DNA of 64,000 bases from Baylisascaris procyonis. Its lineage: Eukaryota > Nematoda > Chromadorea > Rhabditida > Ascarididae. The stretch lies in NCBI GenBank assembly GCA_037389465.1, contig JAZARR010000197.1:99501-163500 (forward strand). Reading direction: 5' to 3'. Made by a program: the position numbers and the translations under genes. Positions 11,717 to 35,600 of this stretch are shown piece after piece (the stretch's first letter is position 1; the number at the start of each line of letters is the position of its first letter). The notes under the pieces are model-generated. The model ran no database searches. It was given only the letters and a program-made list of their open reading frames with translations, and was not told the DNA's origin.

Positions 11717-14494
11717 TCATCAGTTACTATACAGATAATAACACACGGGTAGATCTGTGCTATACGGTTGTTGTTCTCTTTTGTGTTGATCTCGATTTGA
11801 GATAGGGGAATGAAGAAAGGATAGCACTCTTCTATGACCTTATATGGATGTGGAAAGAGTTCGTATATCTGCTTCAAGCTAGGTCATATACCTTGATTCT
11901 GCAGTAATATATTAATCAGTGCTCGTTTTCCATTTGTTCTTTGAGTGTTTTCAATTGATGTAGACATATTTGTCTTGTAGATTTTTTGTCTTATAGATTA
12001 ACGGCATATAGATTTTCTTGGGGGCGAAGGGGGGAGAGGCGATGAAACAAAATAGGTAATAGTAATGTTCACTCTTGACCTATGTTTATGAGATCAATTT
12101 CGGTTTTCTTTTGTTTGTTTCGATTTCCTGAATGATCGTGTTTTTGGAACTACAAATCTTATAAGAAAGATAAGGATATCTTGGTTGGATTAAGGGCACA
12201 TGGGAGATTTCTAGAGATTTAAAAGTTATCAAGAATGACTTCCCAAAATATCCCTAAATTCGAACCAGATCGGGGGGGCATTAGCCCAACGGCAGATCTC
12301 TAGCTGTGCTACCGATCTTTGATATTAATTATGCAGTTGTTCAGTTATAATTGCTATTTTATACCGTAACATTGATTTTATTACCTCCATTGATGGGATT
12401 ATTTTTACTTTTTGTTTTGGTGGGCTTTATTGCTTTCGTCAATGTTATATACATCCATTCATTTTTTCGTTGTAATATTGCTGTACATCTACCAGGTGTT
12501 TCCGTTTGAAATGATGAATACATAACCTAAATCTCAACGATAGTTGGTTGCTTAGTGCGGATTATCGGGCAGTGCGGATTACGGATTATCGGACATCGTC
12601 TGAAGTTTTTTCGGATTGGTTTACTATAACCAATGAGGGTGGTAAACAAGGTGAGACAACAATTACCTGTAAATATGTGACTCTGATTTTAAGCCTTTTA
12701 AAACAACTCTTTCTTTGGATTACTTTCGCCCACCTATCCTTTATCATTACTGATAAGTATTCAGTGTCTTTGTTGCGCGATGTTTCCTTCTATGAAAGTT
12801 TAATAAATAGCATTGTATTCACATAAATAAATAATATTTAAAAGTGTATTTTATAAGTGCAGAACAGATATATGACAAAAGAAAAGTCGGCCGAAGTAGA
12901 CTACAGGGAGATTCTTTGCGACTTCCCATGTAACGTGACGACTTCGGCAGTGTGACATAAGTCTTGGTAGGATGTTGTATAGGAAGTGATGATCTTGGTT
13001 TCTTTATGGGAGGTCCTTGAAACTTCTCATTATTCAGTTTCAGGCCATGATCATCACATTTCCGGATCGGCATATCGATCTAAAGATCACCCATCTACTA
13101 ATGGCTTCTGCGTAATTTCCATTGAGTGATGATGACATATATGCCAACTCCTCCATTCAGAGCACTGCTTTGATTTGGATCTTGCAATAATTGAAACGAC
13201 CACGATAGATGTCGTTGTGTTCTTGATCATCGGCGAAACAGATCAACAAATTCTTAGCAACTGTCCACTGATTCTGGGGAAAATTTTGGTTCCGGTTGAT
13301 CTACAACGATAGCAGCCACGAATGAATTAAGCTTGGACCCGACTCGACTCTACTGGATCATACAACGTGAAATGAAAGTCAGAGGTAGTGATATAAAGAT
13401 GTGGATGAGGTTTTCATAATATTAATCAAAGGTCGTTGTGAGATCTTCGATAATTAAGAAGACCTGACCAACCGCTTTCATAAATTTTCTGCAAGTAATA
13501 AAGTGTAGGGAAGTCTTCATATCTTATCTGACCCATCCATTGATACATTTCTGAAAAAGACGTTTTTAGGGCTTCACTAACGTGGAATTAAAAGTCAAAC
13601 TAGGTGCAAAGTAAATGCAATTTTTCGGTATCTTTGGATGTCTAAAACTTGTTTCAAGATAGACGTGAAAGGGGGTGCAGGGGGGTTCATCCCAGAATTT
13701 ACTTCATACTTATAAGCTTTGCGTTGGTTGTTTCAGTTGTTCCCAAAATGAAACCGACGAACACAGGCAGACATGCACGCAGACGCACATACACATACAG
13801 ATACAACAACGTTATAAAACCTTTTTTTAAACGTAAATTCACCGAAAGATTCAATGCTTTCTTTTTTTTTGAGTATTTTGAAATCTCACTTAGTATTCCG
13901 TAAAACCGGAACCCAAGACTGTGGAGTCGAAGACAGCAAATAAGGACGCACAAATGTTGAGAAGGTACTGATATTCATGTCATTATGCAAATTTCAAATG
14001 CAATACATCGGACATAATTGCCCGACATGGGAAATATTCCCCACTTTAAAGGTTCTTCTCTATGCGACTTTCCCCACGCTCTCCCTTACCCAAGCTGCCT
14101 TCCTCTCTCTTCGAACGCCTATTGACCCTGCAAAATTGCAAAGCCCCATGCCCGGATATTACAAATAATACAGTCTATTGATTTGCGATATCTTTTATAC
14201 AAAATAAAAATAGTGCTTTTATTGAAATAGTTGATATTTTCAAATTTGTTGATCTTAAAAAGATTTATTCAGGATCAATCATAAAATTGTCTGCTTAGCA
14301 ATGCGTAATTGCATAAATTAAATGCTACTCAATAAACGGAATAGCGCTGTAATATATTTCTAATTGCTCTGACTTTTAGCGTTTTAATCATTGGACAATC
14401 GGGCCAGCACTAGCGCGGTCTACGAGAACGAGCTTCGGCTCATCAATCGGTTACGGATTTGCCGGATTTGGAATCTGCCACTCCGAAGAACATC
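11717..14494. other. Intergenic region, CMTR1 to FXR
   Basis: No gene can be supported here. Most is AT-rich. A less AT-rich island at about 12870-13400 is described separately. A short open stretch at 12548-12656 before a GTGAGA donor could not be linked to any other exon. The 14380s carry a TTTTAG acceptor-like site about 110 bases before the FXR start codon, which could be a trans-splice or 5'-UTR acceptor. Confidence 0.5.
12870..13400. other. GC-richer island, probably decayed mobile or pseudogene DNA
   Basis: This 530-base stretch is clearly less AT-rich than its surroundings and has broken open frames on both strands: on plus a 57-codon frame ending at a TAG near 13308, on minus three fragments in different frames (the longest 12819-13073). 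Neither strand gives a joined reading or a family match. The simplest explanation is a decayed element or pseudogene. Confidence 0.35.
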
Positions 14495-25359
<10,865 letters not shown>

Positions 25360-27176
25360 TGGGATACGGCGGATGTGTGATGTTTTGGTGCATGTTGTAG
25401 ATCAGCACAAATGGGAGGGGCCATTCGGCTCAGCAGAGCGGCGCGTAACGCTAGAAGTTGTTATCGTTTTTTCTATTCCTCTGTTTTTTTGTAGAGCGCA
25501 ATCAGATGGACATCGTTTTTAAGAACGCAGTATATACCGTTGTTTTTTTTTTTGCGAATGATCGCCGTATCGTTCATTTCGTTTTGTTTTTTATTATTAT
25601 TATATTTTTGTTTGTCATCATTTTCTACTCATTTTACCAGATCGTTGTCTATTGTTGTTTTTCTATAGAATTTTTTTTTTTTTTGACTGCTATTAGCATC
25701 GAGTCTATCGTCGGATTTGGGTTTTGGTGAAACACACTTGCTTGGCCATCGTTTTTTGTGAGGTGCTTATTTCATAGATGGTTGGTTAGTGTTCATTTGA
25801 TGTGGATTCTTTCAACTCAGTGCTGGTATCCTAACTAAATAGCGTCGAAATGAGGCTAAAGGAGTGTACCGTAAATATGGTTCTTAGGGGTGCAATAGAA
25901 AGAAAAGTGACATCAAGGATATTATGGGAGGGATATTTTTGAAAATCTTAAAAGATATTTTATATAGATGATAGAGGAGGAACGATAGAAATGCTGGAGA
26001 GGGAGTGATTTTTTATGTGTTCTTTTGAGAGCGCGTTTTATGCTCATCGTACAACTTCTCGAAGATTTTTTCACATTTTCTGCGCGGTGATCTCTATAAT
26101 AATAGTGCTTTTTTTATTAAAAAATTTAAAATGCCATCGCCGTGTTGTTCCTCAATATTCTTCTTTTCCTCTCTGTCGATTCTATCGTCTGCCTCTCATA
26201 TATCATCAAGCCGGCTATATAATCAACTCGATGTTCCCTCCTCTCATCTTTATGGCTCAATTCTTTTTTTTTTTTTCTTTTAGCAAGTTATATGCACTAC
26301 GAGCAAACGCGTTCTTCATAAATTATTCTTTCGTTATGCGGTACGCTCATTTTGCTGTTACATAAAAATTTTTGTAGTTGTATTTCAAAGATTTCATCAT
26401 TTTACACAGTGGAACATGAGAGTTGAAATGAAAAGACATGGTCGGAGTGATCGAGAGAAAATTAAGGAACGAGAGCTGAGGTGGAAAAACGCAGTCGGGC
26501 TATATTATAGTTGTGGGAGGGGTAGAGTTAAGGAGAGAGCTTGTAGGCGAGTAAAGAATCGAGGAATCTACTGCGGGAATGATGTTATATCGCCTTTTCT
26601 AGAATCTGCATTGGATAAAGGCAGAAGGTAGGAAATACCTAAATTTGCATTTCGAGTCATGCAACGGAGATATTCTCAGTGAAATTTTATATCCGAGAGG
26701 AAGGATTTCTAAATGCGATTATTGTAATTGATGAAAATTTTGATTTATTTTTGAGAAAACGAATAAAGAGTGGGGATTTGTTGAAGAATCGGATTCGCAG
26801 CTATGGACACTAAACTGCAAATGCGAATAGCATAAATACCTAATAAACACTCCGAACTAGTTACTTGGGAGCCATCAAAGCATTCTGAGATTACCATCCT
26901 TGTTTACAAAAAAAAAAAGATAAATAAATAAATAAATAAATAAATAAAACAAGTTTTAGACCGTCGAAAAGTTCGTCAAAAGATAGAAATGTAATATTTA
27001 TCGCGCAAGACAAATTGCAAACTGCAAATTCCTTCAATGTTAGCTGATCGGATATTACGTTCAAAAAATTTTTTGCATTGTTTAATGAATGAGAGAACGT
27101 TTTTTGAATAAAATTTTCTTTTTATCAACGATTCCAATAGTAAGCGGCTTACTTTTAATCTCTATCATCGAATTTG
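25360..27176. other. 3' flank/UTR of FXR and intergenic DNA
   Basis: No gene is supported. The first part is presumably FXR 3'-UTR; AATAAA occurs near 26761, and no nearer signal stands out. An open frame at 26416-26631 (KR-rich) has no homologue that I recognise and no good splice context. An (ATAA)n tract lies at about 26918-26948. Confidence 0.5.
26918..26948. repeat. (ATAA)n microsatellite
   Basis: Seven or so ATAA units after a short poly-A run, in the FXR-Rubicon intergenic region. Confidence 0.9.
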
Positions 27177-27517
27177 ATGCATCGAAAGTGGACACCTGAA
27201 ATTATTCAACCTCTTCATTTCCACCCGAATAAATTTGACAGCCGTTTCGCGATCGAAGTTGAAGATACGTATTCTATTCATGGTAATAACCGATAACATT
27301 GATGCTTTTTTGTGTTTGAGATGCACAAGTGGATGCGGGGGCGATAAGTGAAAGGATCATCGTCAAATTTCCTTTCGAAGAGGGGGAGGGGGAGGGAATG
27401 AGTGCCGAGTTCAAACCCCGAAAGCACTTGGTGATTGACGTTCAGTTGCGTATCAACGCTATTTTAGGATACCTCGATAGTGTCGGTCTCATATATGAAA
27501 ACGTTTCAAAGACCTAA
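27177..27517 (+). CDS. Candidate two-exon small gene, unknown function
   Basis: Model: exon 27177-27282 starting at ATG (MHRKWTPEIIQPLHFH...) and exon 27321-27517 ending in TAA, joined phase 1 to phase 1, giving 100 residues. The second exon reads ERIIVKFPFEE, then a Gly/Glu run (EGEGEG), then VIDVQLRINAILGYLD. No signal peptide or membrane segment is evident. I recognise no family. The required intron is only 38 bases (GTAATA...TTTGAG), very short even for nematodes, which lowers confidence; reading straight through meets a TAA. Codon choice looks protein-like but the frames are short enough to arise by chance. It sits 1.8 kb after FXR, same strand. Confidence 0.3.
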
Positions 27518-29606
27518 CATCCTTCACTAAACCCAGCCGGAAACGTTTCATTAATTTTAAACCAGAAGATCTAGCTTTATTTCCGGTACGTTTCGATTAC
27601 TTATAGTTATCGCCGGGAAGAATTTTTATCGAGGAATGCTATTCAATTTTAATTTGGCAACGTTTAGCGACAAATTAATATCTAGTATTGGGCAATTTAG
27701 TGCTGAAATCTAACAAGAAAATTAATTTTTCGTAGTAATCTCGGGAAGATTGAAAGATTCCCGGGAAATGATGATTTCAATAAGTTAGAAATTACATTCC
27801 CAAGCCATAAGGCATTCGGAAGGAAATATTTTACATGTAAAGATCAAATTTCAAAAAAAAAAAAATGCATTTCCGACGCTGATAGTAATTTCACATTATA
27901 AGATTAGGATATATTAGTCATGAAATTAATGTACTGTAAAGTTGCATGGGGATTGTGTTTCCGTTTATTTGATATTCAATTATCATTGAAATGGGAAATG
28001 CCAATTTCTTGGGAATCTAATTCCACCGGTAGAATCTCCTCTCTAAAATTTCAATGGTTCAATCCTACCCGAATTGTTGAAAATTACCCGCACTCTCGGG
28101 AAATTGCTAAAAATTTCGAACTTTCCATGATTTGTAATATTACATTATTAAAAAGTTCGATTGTAGGTAGCGGTTTATCTTAAAGGTTGACTTCTATTTC
28201 TTACGGTTTTCAACAAAAAGATCTAATATACTACGGGTATGGGTTAGCCTTTCCTCGACCGATGTTATTCAGGTCGAGTTCCGGCTCATCCCCGGCTGGT
28301 GTTGTCGAGGTCGAGTTCTGGCTCACCCCGGCTGGTGTCGTCGAGGTCGAGTTCCGGATTCTCACTTATAGACTCGTAGAACTGAGACATTCCTATCTTC
28401 GTAAAGTTGAGCATAAAGCTGCAGTATTGCTTCTTCGGTCTCGATCTAATATTCCACAAGCGATGCTTGGCCCGAATCACTGCACATATGCAGTACCACA
28501 ATATCACCAGAGCCGAATATCGCTTTTCCAGGTGTGATGCTGCGGTTGGTTGTTGAATTTTAGAAAATGCAAGCATAACCTGTCTTGTTTAACATCGACG
28601 ACGTTGTGCTCTTGAATGGTATTGTGTTTGATTTGTTGATCTTACAACGACCCTTGTGAAATTTGATATATGAATATCGCAGTTGATCGCTTGAGAAGGT
28701 GACAGCCGATGAGTCAGCTTGCACATTTTTTTCTAACGTAGACGTAGATACCCGACTCTAGGCAACAAATAAATGGTTTTCATTCATCGTAGAGACAAAT
28801 TTTAAGTGATTGCTTACGACTTGCTTACTTACCTATAAAAACATAAAGTTGTAAAAAAGGTTGTTTAGAACTTAGGCTGGTTTATAATGCTCGTATATAA
28901 GCTGTGTTCGTTACGAGCATTTTCCTTTTCCCTTTTATATGCGCTCCTGAGATAGCTTCATTTAACGTCACTAGTTGGTTGCAGTGAGTAGGATATGCAT
29001 ATATTGCTTCGGGAGTTTGAGTTTAATTCGACCTCATTCGGGATGAGTTGAAGGTGGCCATCAGTCGGGGATCGAGGTGAGTTTCATTATCTCCATATAG
29101 CCGTCGGATAAACCAGATTCAGACCACGATCGGGGCTCGGTCTAATCGTTCATATGTTTCATTGTTCTTATGTTTGATTTTTGGTGTGCTGTTTGATGGC
29201 AAGTAGGGACTCCTCATCTCAAGAACTATATAGTACCGTTAAAGGGTTTTTATATGCATCATGTGCACCTATTTGTTGAACGTCTCATGAAGTAATTATC
29301 AGACAAGTAATAGCATCTTTATTACGTTATGAATCACCTCAACGATTTTTGACTATATCCACCAGTTGGCAATCGTCTCCTCGAATTAATCTTATAATCT
29401 CACCGCAGAGAGGTTAGAAGCCATTTTTATGAGTCTAGATAGATCCACGATCGCAGTCGCGATGGCTGAATCATCTTTGTTTTCGCTGCTAACATCGCTA
29501 TTTGTATGGAATCTATGAATTCATTGATTTTCGCATCGGCATCTATGTGTGGATTATTCAAGCATTATAGCGTTTATTCCCTTGCATCGGCGCATATGTC
29601 CTGAAT
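27518..29606. other. Region upstream of Rubicon
   Basis: Mostly non-coding. It holds the short 36-bp repeat at 28260-28360. A strong donor-like GTGAGT follows 29076 but has no open exon in front of it. Any upstream exons of the Rubicon gene (for example a RUN domain) should lie here or earlier; I searched by eye and found none. Confidence 0.45.
28260..28360. repeat. 36-bp tandem repeat, about 2.7 copies
   Basis: Units built on CCGGCTGGTGTTGTCGAGGT followed by CGAGTTCTGGCTCACC. The 36-base period equals 12 codons; read on the minus strand the unit is GEPELDLDDTSR, on plus AGVVEVEF... The surrounding open frames (28187-28537 plus, 28286-28576 minus) have no recognised homologue. GC content is well above the surroundings. 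Confidence 0.85.
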
Positions 29607-32600
29607 ATGGAGACGGTCGTTACACGAGTGGAAACGCAGCATGATGATACGAAGTCGAAACAAGGCTGGTCATCTGAGGATGAAAGAATGATAGAAGGGA
29701 CGGGTGCTGATTCGGTGATGACGGATTCTGGATGGGGTGATGAGATTCCAAGTACATCCCGAATGGGACGTCTTCGAGGGCATCAACGCAATTTTTCCGA
29801 TCCAATCTGTAGCACATCCATCTGTGAAGTGAATTTTCAAATTTGAATCTCTTTAACAATTAACATAAAACTTGTTTTAATTATCGATCAATATCAGATA
29901 TCATTATAGTTTATTAGAGAAATCTAAAGTTATGCAAATTTTTGTCGGAAGAAAATTTGTAAACACAGATCTATGAAAATTGATCAAATTGTTGTGGGAA
30001 TTATGAGGATATTTTAAAGCTATATGTTAATTTTAAAATTTCCGTATTATCTATGGCTTCCCTTTGTAAAGGTTCACCTTTAGTATCCAATCGCTATTAA
30101 ACATTTTTCCTCTCTTTCTTATTCCCTTTCCCTAATCAACTATTCCCGTTGCGAATTATATTTGCATTTTTATCTCTTTTTTTTTTATAAGAAAAATGTT
30201 TTTCTCTTGCGTAATATTTTTTTTTGAATTTCTAGGATGGAATTAAAAGTGAAAATAAATTGAGTGAAGTGGATCTAAGATATGAGGGATGGATGGACGA
30301 TAGTTGGCATAAAGTACAACAACGTCTAATCGATGCTCGTCTTCACGATCGTGAAGTATCTCGTGATATAGAACGTGTATGTCAAATTTTACTTTCTTAT
30401 TTCTTTCTAAATTTTTCTAAATTTATTTCTTATTTAAATTTTTAACCTTTTCACATTCGTAATTGTAATATTTAGTATATAAAACTATTGTGGTTATAGT
30501 TTAGAGTATAGCGATAGATGTGCGAGGTGGGTGGATATACCTCTCTTCTTATCTTATCGTTGAGAATTTTTTAGTTTAATTTTATTCAAGTTGTCCCATC
30601 AAAATGTTTTCATTTAAACATTCACCAGTTTGTTTTTTTTTTCTGTTTTATTTACGAATTTTTCTAGTTTCATTTATAAATGGAAAGCATTTTCCCTTAT
30701 GGAGTATCTTCCAGACTACCGCTTTTGCCCTTCCACCTTCCACCTCCCTTTTGCTTCTCTAAGAAAAATTTCCCTTTTTCATTTAGAAGTAATGAATCAT
30801 TAGAAATCTGCACTAATGCAAGCCATAGCTATCTGGTAGAATGAAGCCATTCCACATCTTTGATTCGATTCATATCCAATTTATTCTATGCGGTAACGAT
30901 ATACCGAGTCAAGTTTGGAATTTCTAGAAATTTTGAGAGCAAAAGTATTGGAATGTGATGATTGATGCAACCTCATTGATTCGGATTTATTAATGCAAAA
31001 AGCCGAGGAGAATTCATCGATGGGGAGCTAATTAAGGAGCTATATCGTTGGCCACAAATTCTGCGAGAATTTTTTGAAATCTCATTTTTAAACGCTGTCG
31101 GTTTTGGCATAATCCACCTCTCCTGCAAACACCTTTGTGCGATTCTTTTACGCTGAAAATTTTCAGTTATCTCATCTATGATTGAAAATGTGAAAATATC
31201 ATGCGTTAAATTATTTGTTAAGATATGGGGGGATATTTAATGTTCATTTACCGATCGTCTGGATTCGTGCACTATTGTACCGGAATTATTTACTTTTATA
31301 CAGAATTTAATATTGATAAACTTGTCGATAGCCTCAAAAATTGGAAACCAATCAAAAAAAGTTTTTTTTTTTTAAATTATTTTTTTTCTTGAAAAAGTTT
31401 GACTTTCTAAAGAGTCTCAATTTCGATATAATATTTCTTATATTTATAAATGCGTTTTTTGAATAATTTTGGTGATAAGCGATAATGCCGTTTATTGCCA
31501 TTTTTTTGTCATTTTCTATTTCTTAGATTACTTACCTAAAATAAGGCAACAGATTCATGATATTAAGGTGATCACTGGAATGTTGAGTAAAATTATTAAC
31601 AAAAATGTTTCCACAGGTATGGGATTCGAACTTACTTTCTTCATTTAATCGTTGCTTATTTTTATAAATATTGTTTTTTTTTTGTTAAAACTTTTAATTA
31701 TTTATTAAAGAATTATTCATATTTATTCAGTTGATAAGTTTGAAATTTGAAATTTCAGGAAAATATGCATCTATATTTGAGTGAAATGCTAATCGCTGCA
31801 ATCGAACAAATGAAATGGAAACGAGAAAGTGAGGCAATATTATCTGGTGAGATGTCTAAACCTAGCTCATCGGTGAGTTGTCATTATCGCCCATCAAATC
31901 CATATCGATATCCCCCATCGGATTATTGATCTATCACGAGTTAATAATATGAGTATATTTTGCTTACGTAGTTGCATTGATTGTATTCTAAGCTCTACTG
32001 CAATCAAGTTTTAAGAAGAGTCTGTTCCTTTGAGGGCTCATTTAAGGCTTTTTTTGTTCAACTGAACTTGAAAGTGAAAAGAATATTCAATAAAGAAAAA
32101 TAGAGGTTTCAAGGTTGTCTTCTTAAACGAGGTGGAGGTAAGGCTAGTAGATAAAGGACATAATAAAAGTAGATATTATAGATATGGATCGCCGTCTCAT
32201 ATGAGCTCGTCCATGTTTGCATAAGAAGTAAATATTTTTGAATTGATATCTTTAGGCACATAGCGATTCACATCCCTCGTTTGGTGAGTCACCACGTCGT
32301 CGATTGTGTTCACCAATCGATTTTGATTTTGATGAACGTCATACGGGTGGTTCGGTTTTCTATACGTCAGTTGATGATTCTGATAGTTCATCAAAACAGG
32401 ACACCTTAAACAGGTGAATTAGCGTTTATTGGAATTATTTTTATCTTCGTTTCTATGAAGCATTTGTTGGGGGGGGGGGGGGGGGGAGGGAGGGGGGATG
32501 GATGGGGGGAAATAGGCAAAAGGGAATTCATATCTGTGAAAAGATTTTTATTCCGTACAGTGATAAAGGAAGTAATTTTATGCTGCAACTTTCCGAAATT

Positions 32601-35600
32601 TGAAGGCGATTCAGTACAGATAATTTAATGTAGACAGTACTATAATATAAATAACCAAATCCTTGAATTTAATGCATTAAAACAACTATAGGTTCATGTT
32701 TAGGTAGCATTTTGTCGAGTTCGCTTCGAGAATCATTCAAATGAACGGGTTGGATGGATAAATTTTTAAAGATCACATCCTTTTTCCTTTCTCAAACTAA
32801 AAATCAATAAGCGTACATTCGTTTACATGAGTGCTTCCTGGTATTTTTTTTGGGGGGGGGCACAGGGGGGGGGGAGAGATAGATTTATCTCACTTTTGTT
32901 ATTGCTGGTCGGGTTTTAGCATGGATTAGCATGAAACAAATCTTTGTTGTTGAAAACTTAAGTAGTCAATAAATTTGGCATAGAATACAAGCAAGGCATA
33001 AATCACTGAAGCATTTGAAATATATATTAATGTAGTCTCCCTCACCCCCTCTTCCTCCACTTTTTCCTATCCCACTGATTTTGAGTCATCGGTTGCGATA
33101 CATAACGGTTATTTAAGAGAGAAGAATGGGAGTTGCATGTGTATAATTAGGGATTTCCGGCACAGTTTCGCCATCGGAGCCGAATTCGATCACAAAACTT
33201 TGTATGGTTCAGATATACGGGATTACAAAACTTTGTATGGTTCAGATATGCGGGGGATCGGAAGTTGGATCATTCAGCACTCCCTCTCTCTATGAATTGT
33301 CAATATAGGCATGCTAGAATATGATATAATACATATTTAAACATATTTATTATAGATAATGTAGCATTAAATAAACGCAGACGTTGTTTAGAGAAGAAGC
33401 AATAGGGAAGGAAGATGAGAGTGGTTGTGAAGGTTCAGCAGAAGCGATAGCATCTTCACTGTTGAGGCATTTTTCATCGATGCGACCCATCGAAGTGGCA
33501 TGTGATATTCAATGGCTCGTATCTTTCGCTGATGCCCCTCAAATGGTTTGTTATTTAAGTGCTTGTTGATCCGATATTTAAGTGAAATGGATCTCACAGT
33601 GGTGGAATTAATAAAATTTAGAGTGTCGCTAAGACCGTTAATATAATTTTAGTATTATTATCTTTGGTAACGATATTGAGCAAACGTACTTCAATATTTA
33701 CCTTCCGGCCTTTCGAGTTGATAGTCGGCGGAGTCATTGCAATCGTGAACTCCGGATATTTGAAGCCACGACTTTTAATTAATGAAGTTTGACGGAAGTC
33801 CTTGATGCTTAATCAAGCAGTGGGGAGCAGAGTTCTTTTTTTTTCTCCATATCTAGTGAACTAATTGACTGTGTACGGCTTGTGCCATTATTCTTCGGTG
33901 TTTGTTTCTTAATAAAGGAGAAATGCTGCCATTTGTCTGCTGTGTTTTTGATTGTGACTTCCAATGGCATAATTGTAGTTACTTCCAATGCCGACCGATA
34001 CGACGGTTTATGAGGACGAAGTGGATGCTGAAGGACGACCAATACTATTCCGAGGTTCCTCAAATTGGGCACCACCTAGGAAACAATGGATATTCACTCT
34101 TCATCCGCCACCTGTCGGGTAAGTAATTCGCTGCCTAACTTTTGGCATTATTTGCATTTGGAGGAGTTATTAGATGGGAAAGGTTAGAATTGATATGAAC
34201 TGAAATCGTGGATTTTCTATCAAATAAAAGTTGAGGGAATGAAGCGGGTATTAAAAATGGGAGCTGCGCCGTACTGAATGTACCTGAAGTGGTTATATCC
34301 TCACTGCCATCAACAAAAGTGTCTGTCTAATCCAAGAAGATTTTTCTCTTCTTATTTTGCCTATCCTCCTCTGTCTAAAAGTTTATTTGTTTGAGTAATA
34401 TGAAAGGTACCATTATTTGCTTATAACTTTTTAGTCGACAATGAATTTGATCTGATATAAACACGTCTTCCATCGTCATAATTTAGGCGTTTCGAAAACG
34501 AAGCTTTTTTGAAAAGTGCTTAGTTTCACTCCTTATCTATTTTTTCCCCAATTAACGCTGGCCAAGGGATGGTGGTGTTCTCCTTTACCACTCGTTCTGT
34601 CTTATTTCTCAACGAGTTACCTATGTAAACTGTGGATATACCTCAGAAAACATTAATATTACTATAGTGTTCGAAAAATGTTGGAGCAACAAGGTTTTCG
34701 TTGTGCGGGATGTGGTATCAAAGTGAATCGTGTATATGCCCGTCGAATGCGATATTGTGACTATTATGGGAAATTATTTTGTCAACGATGCCATCAAGGT
34801 GCAAAGATGCGCATTCCAGCAAGAATTATACAGCAATGGAATTTCCGGTCAGTTATTTAAGGTGTTTTTTTCGAATGAAATAGTTTGCCTTTTTCTTTTG
34901 TTGTCATATTTGGTTTATCACGTCATTTGTGGTGAAAACTTTTTAATTAATAAAAGTGAAGGTATTATGTAATTTTCTGACCAAGATGAAATAATGGGAG
35001 GTCTATATGGATCGTCACAAATGCCTATTGAGCTGTAAACTTGCATATGTAGTGGTTTTTTTTGTAGATTGATTAAGGTGAAATAAATTTAGCAAGACCT
35101 GAACACGATAGTGATATGTTCTGATGGCAGAATCCTCTGTGTTTTACTTTATAACTTATTATGATACCCTTGAGCGATGATCTGCCTTTAATCCTCTCCC
35201 CTGCCTTCTTTCCTTCCAACTTGGGTTTCCAGGAAAATTTGTCTAAATATAGGAGTCGGTGCTCCGCTACATCACGCATAGAAGTTGAGAGCACATCGAA
35301 GGAATCACATTGGCAGTTTTTTTTTTTGCGTGAATTTCAATTGCTGCGAATCAATTGGGTGAGTTTAGTGAGTTTCCGGTGTCGGATATAGCACAACGTT
35401 TCTTAATGGACAATCACTCTCAACCGGTGATTAACGCATCAGCGGTCGATTCACATTTCTATATGCGTGTGAAACGTTTACGTGAAATACGTATTTTTCG
35501 AACGAAACTTGTTCATTTATGGCCATTTATACGAATATGTCCAATCACCGAGAGGACGGTCACCAAATATGGCAAGTAAGTATTTCACTATCACTTCAGT

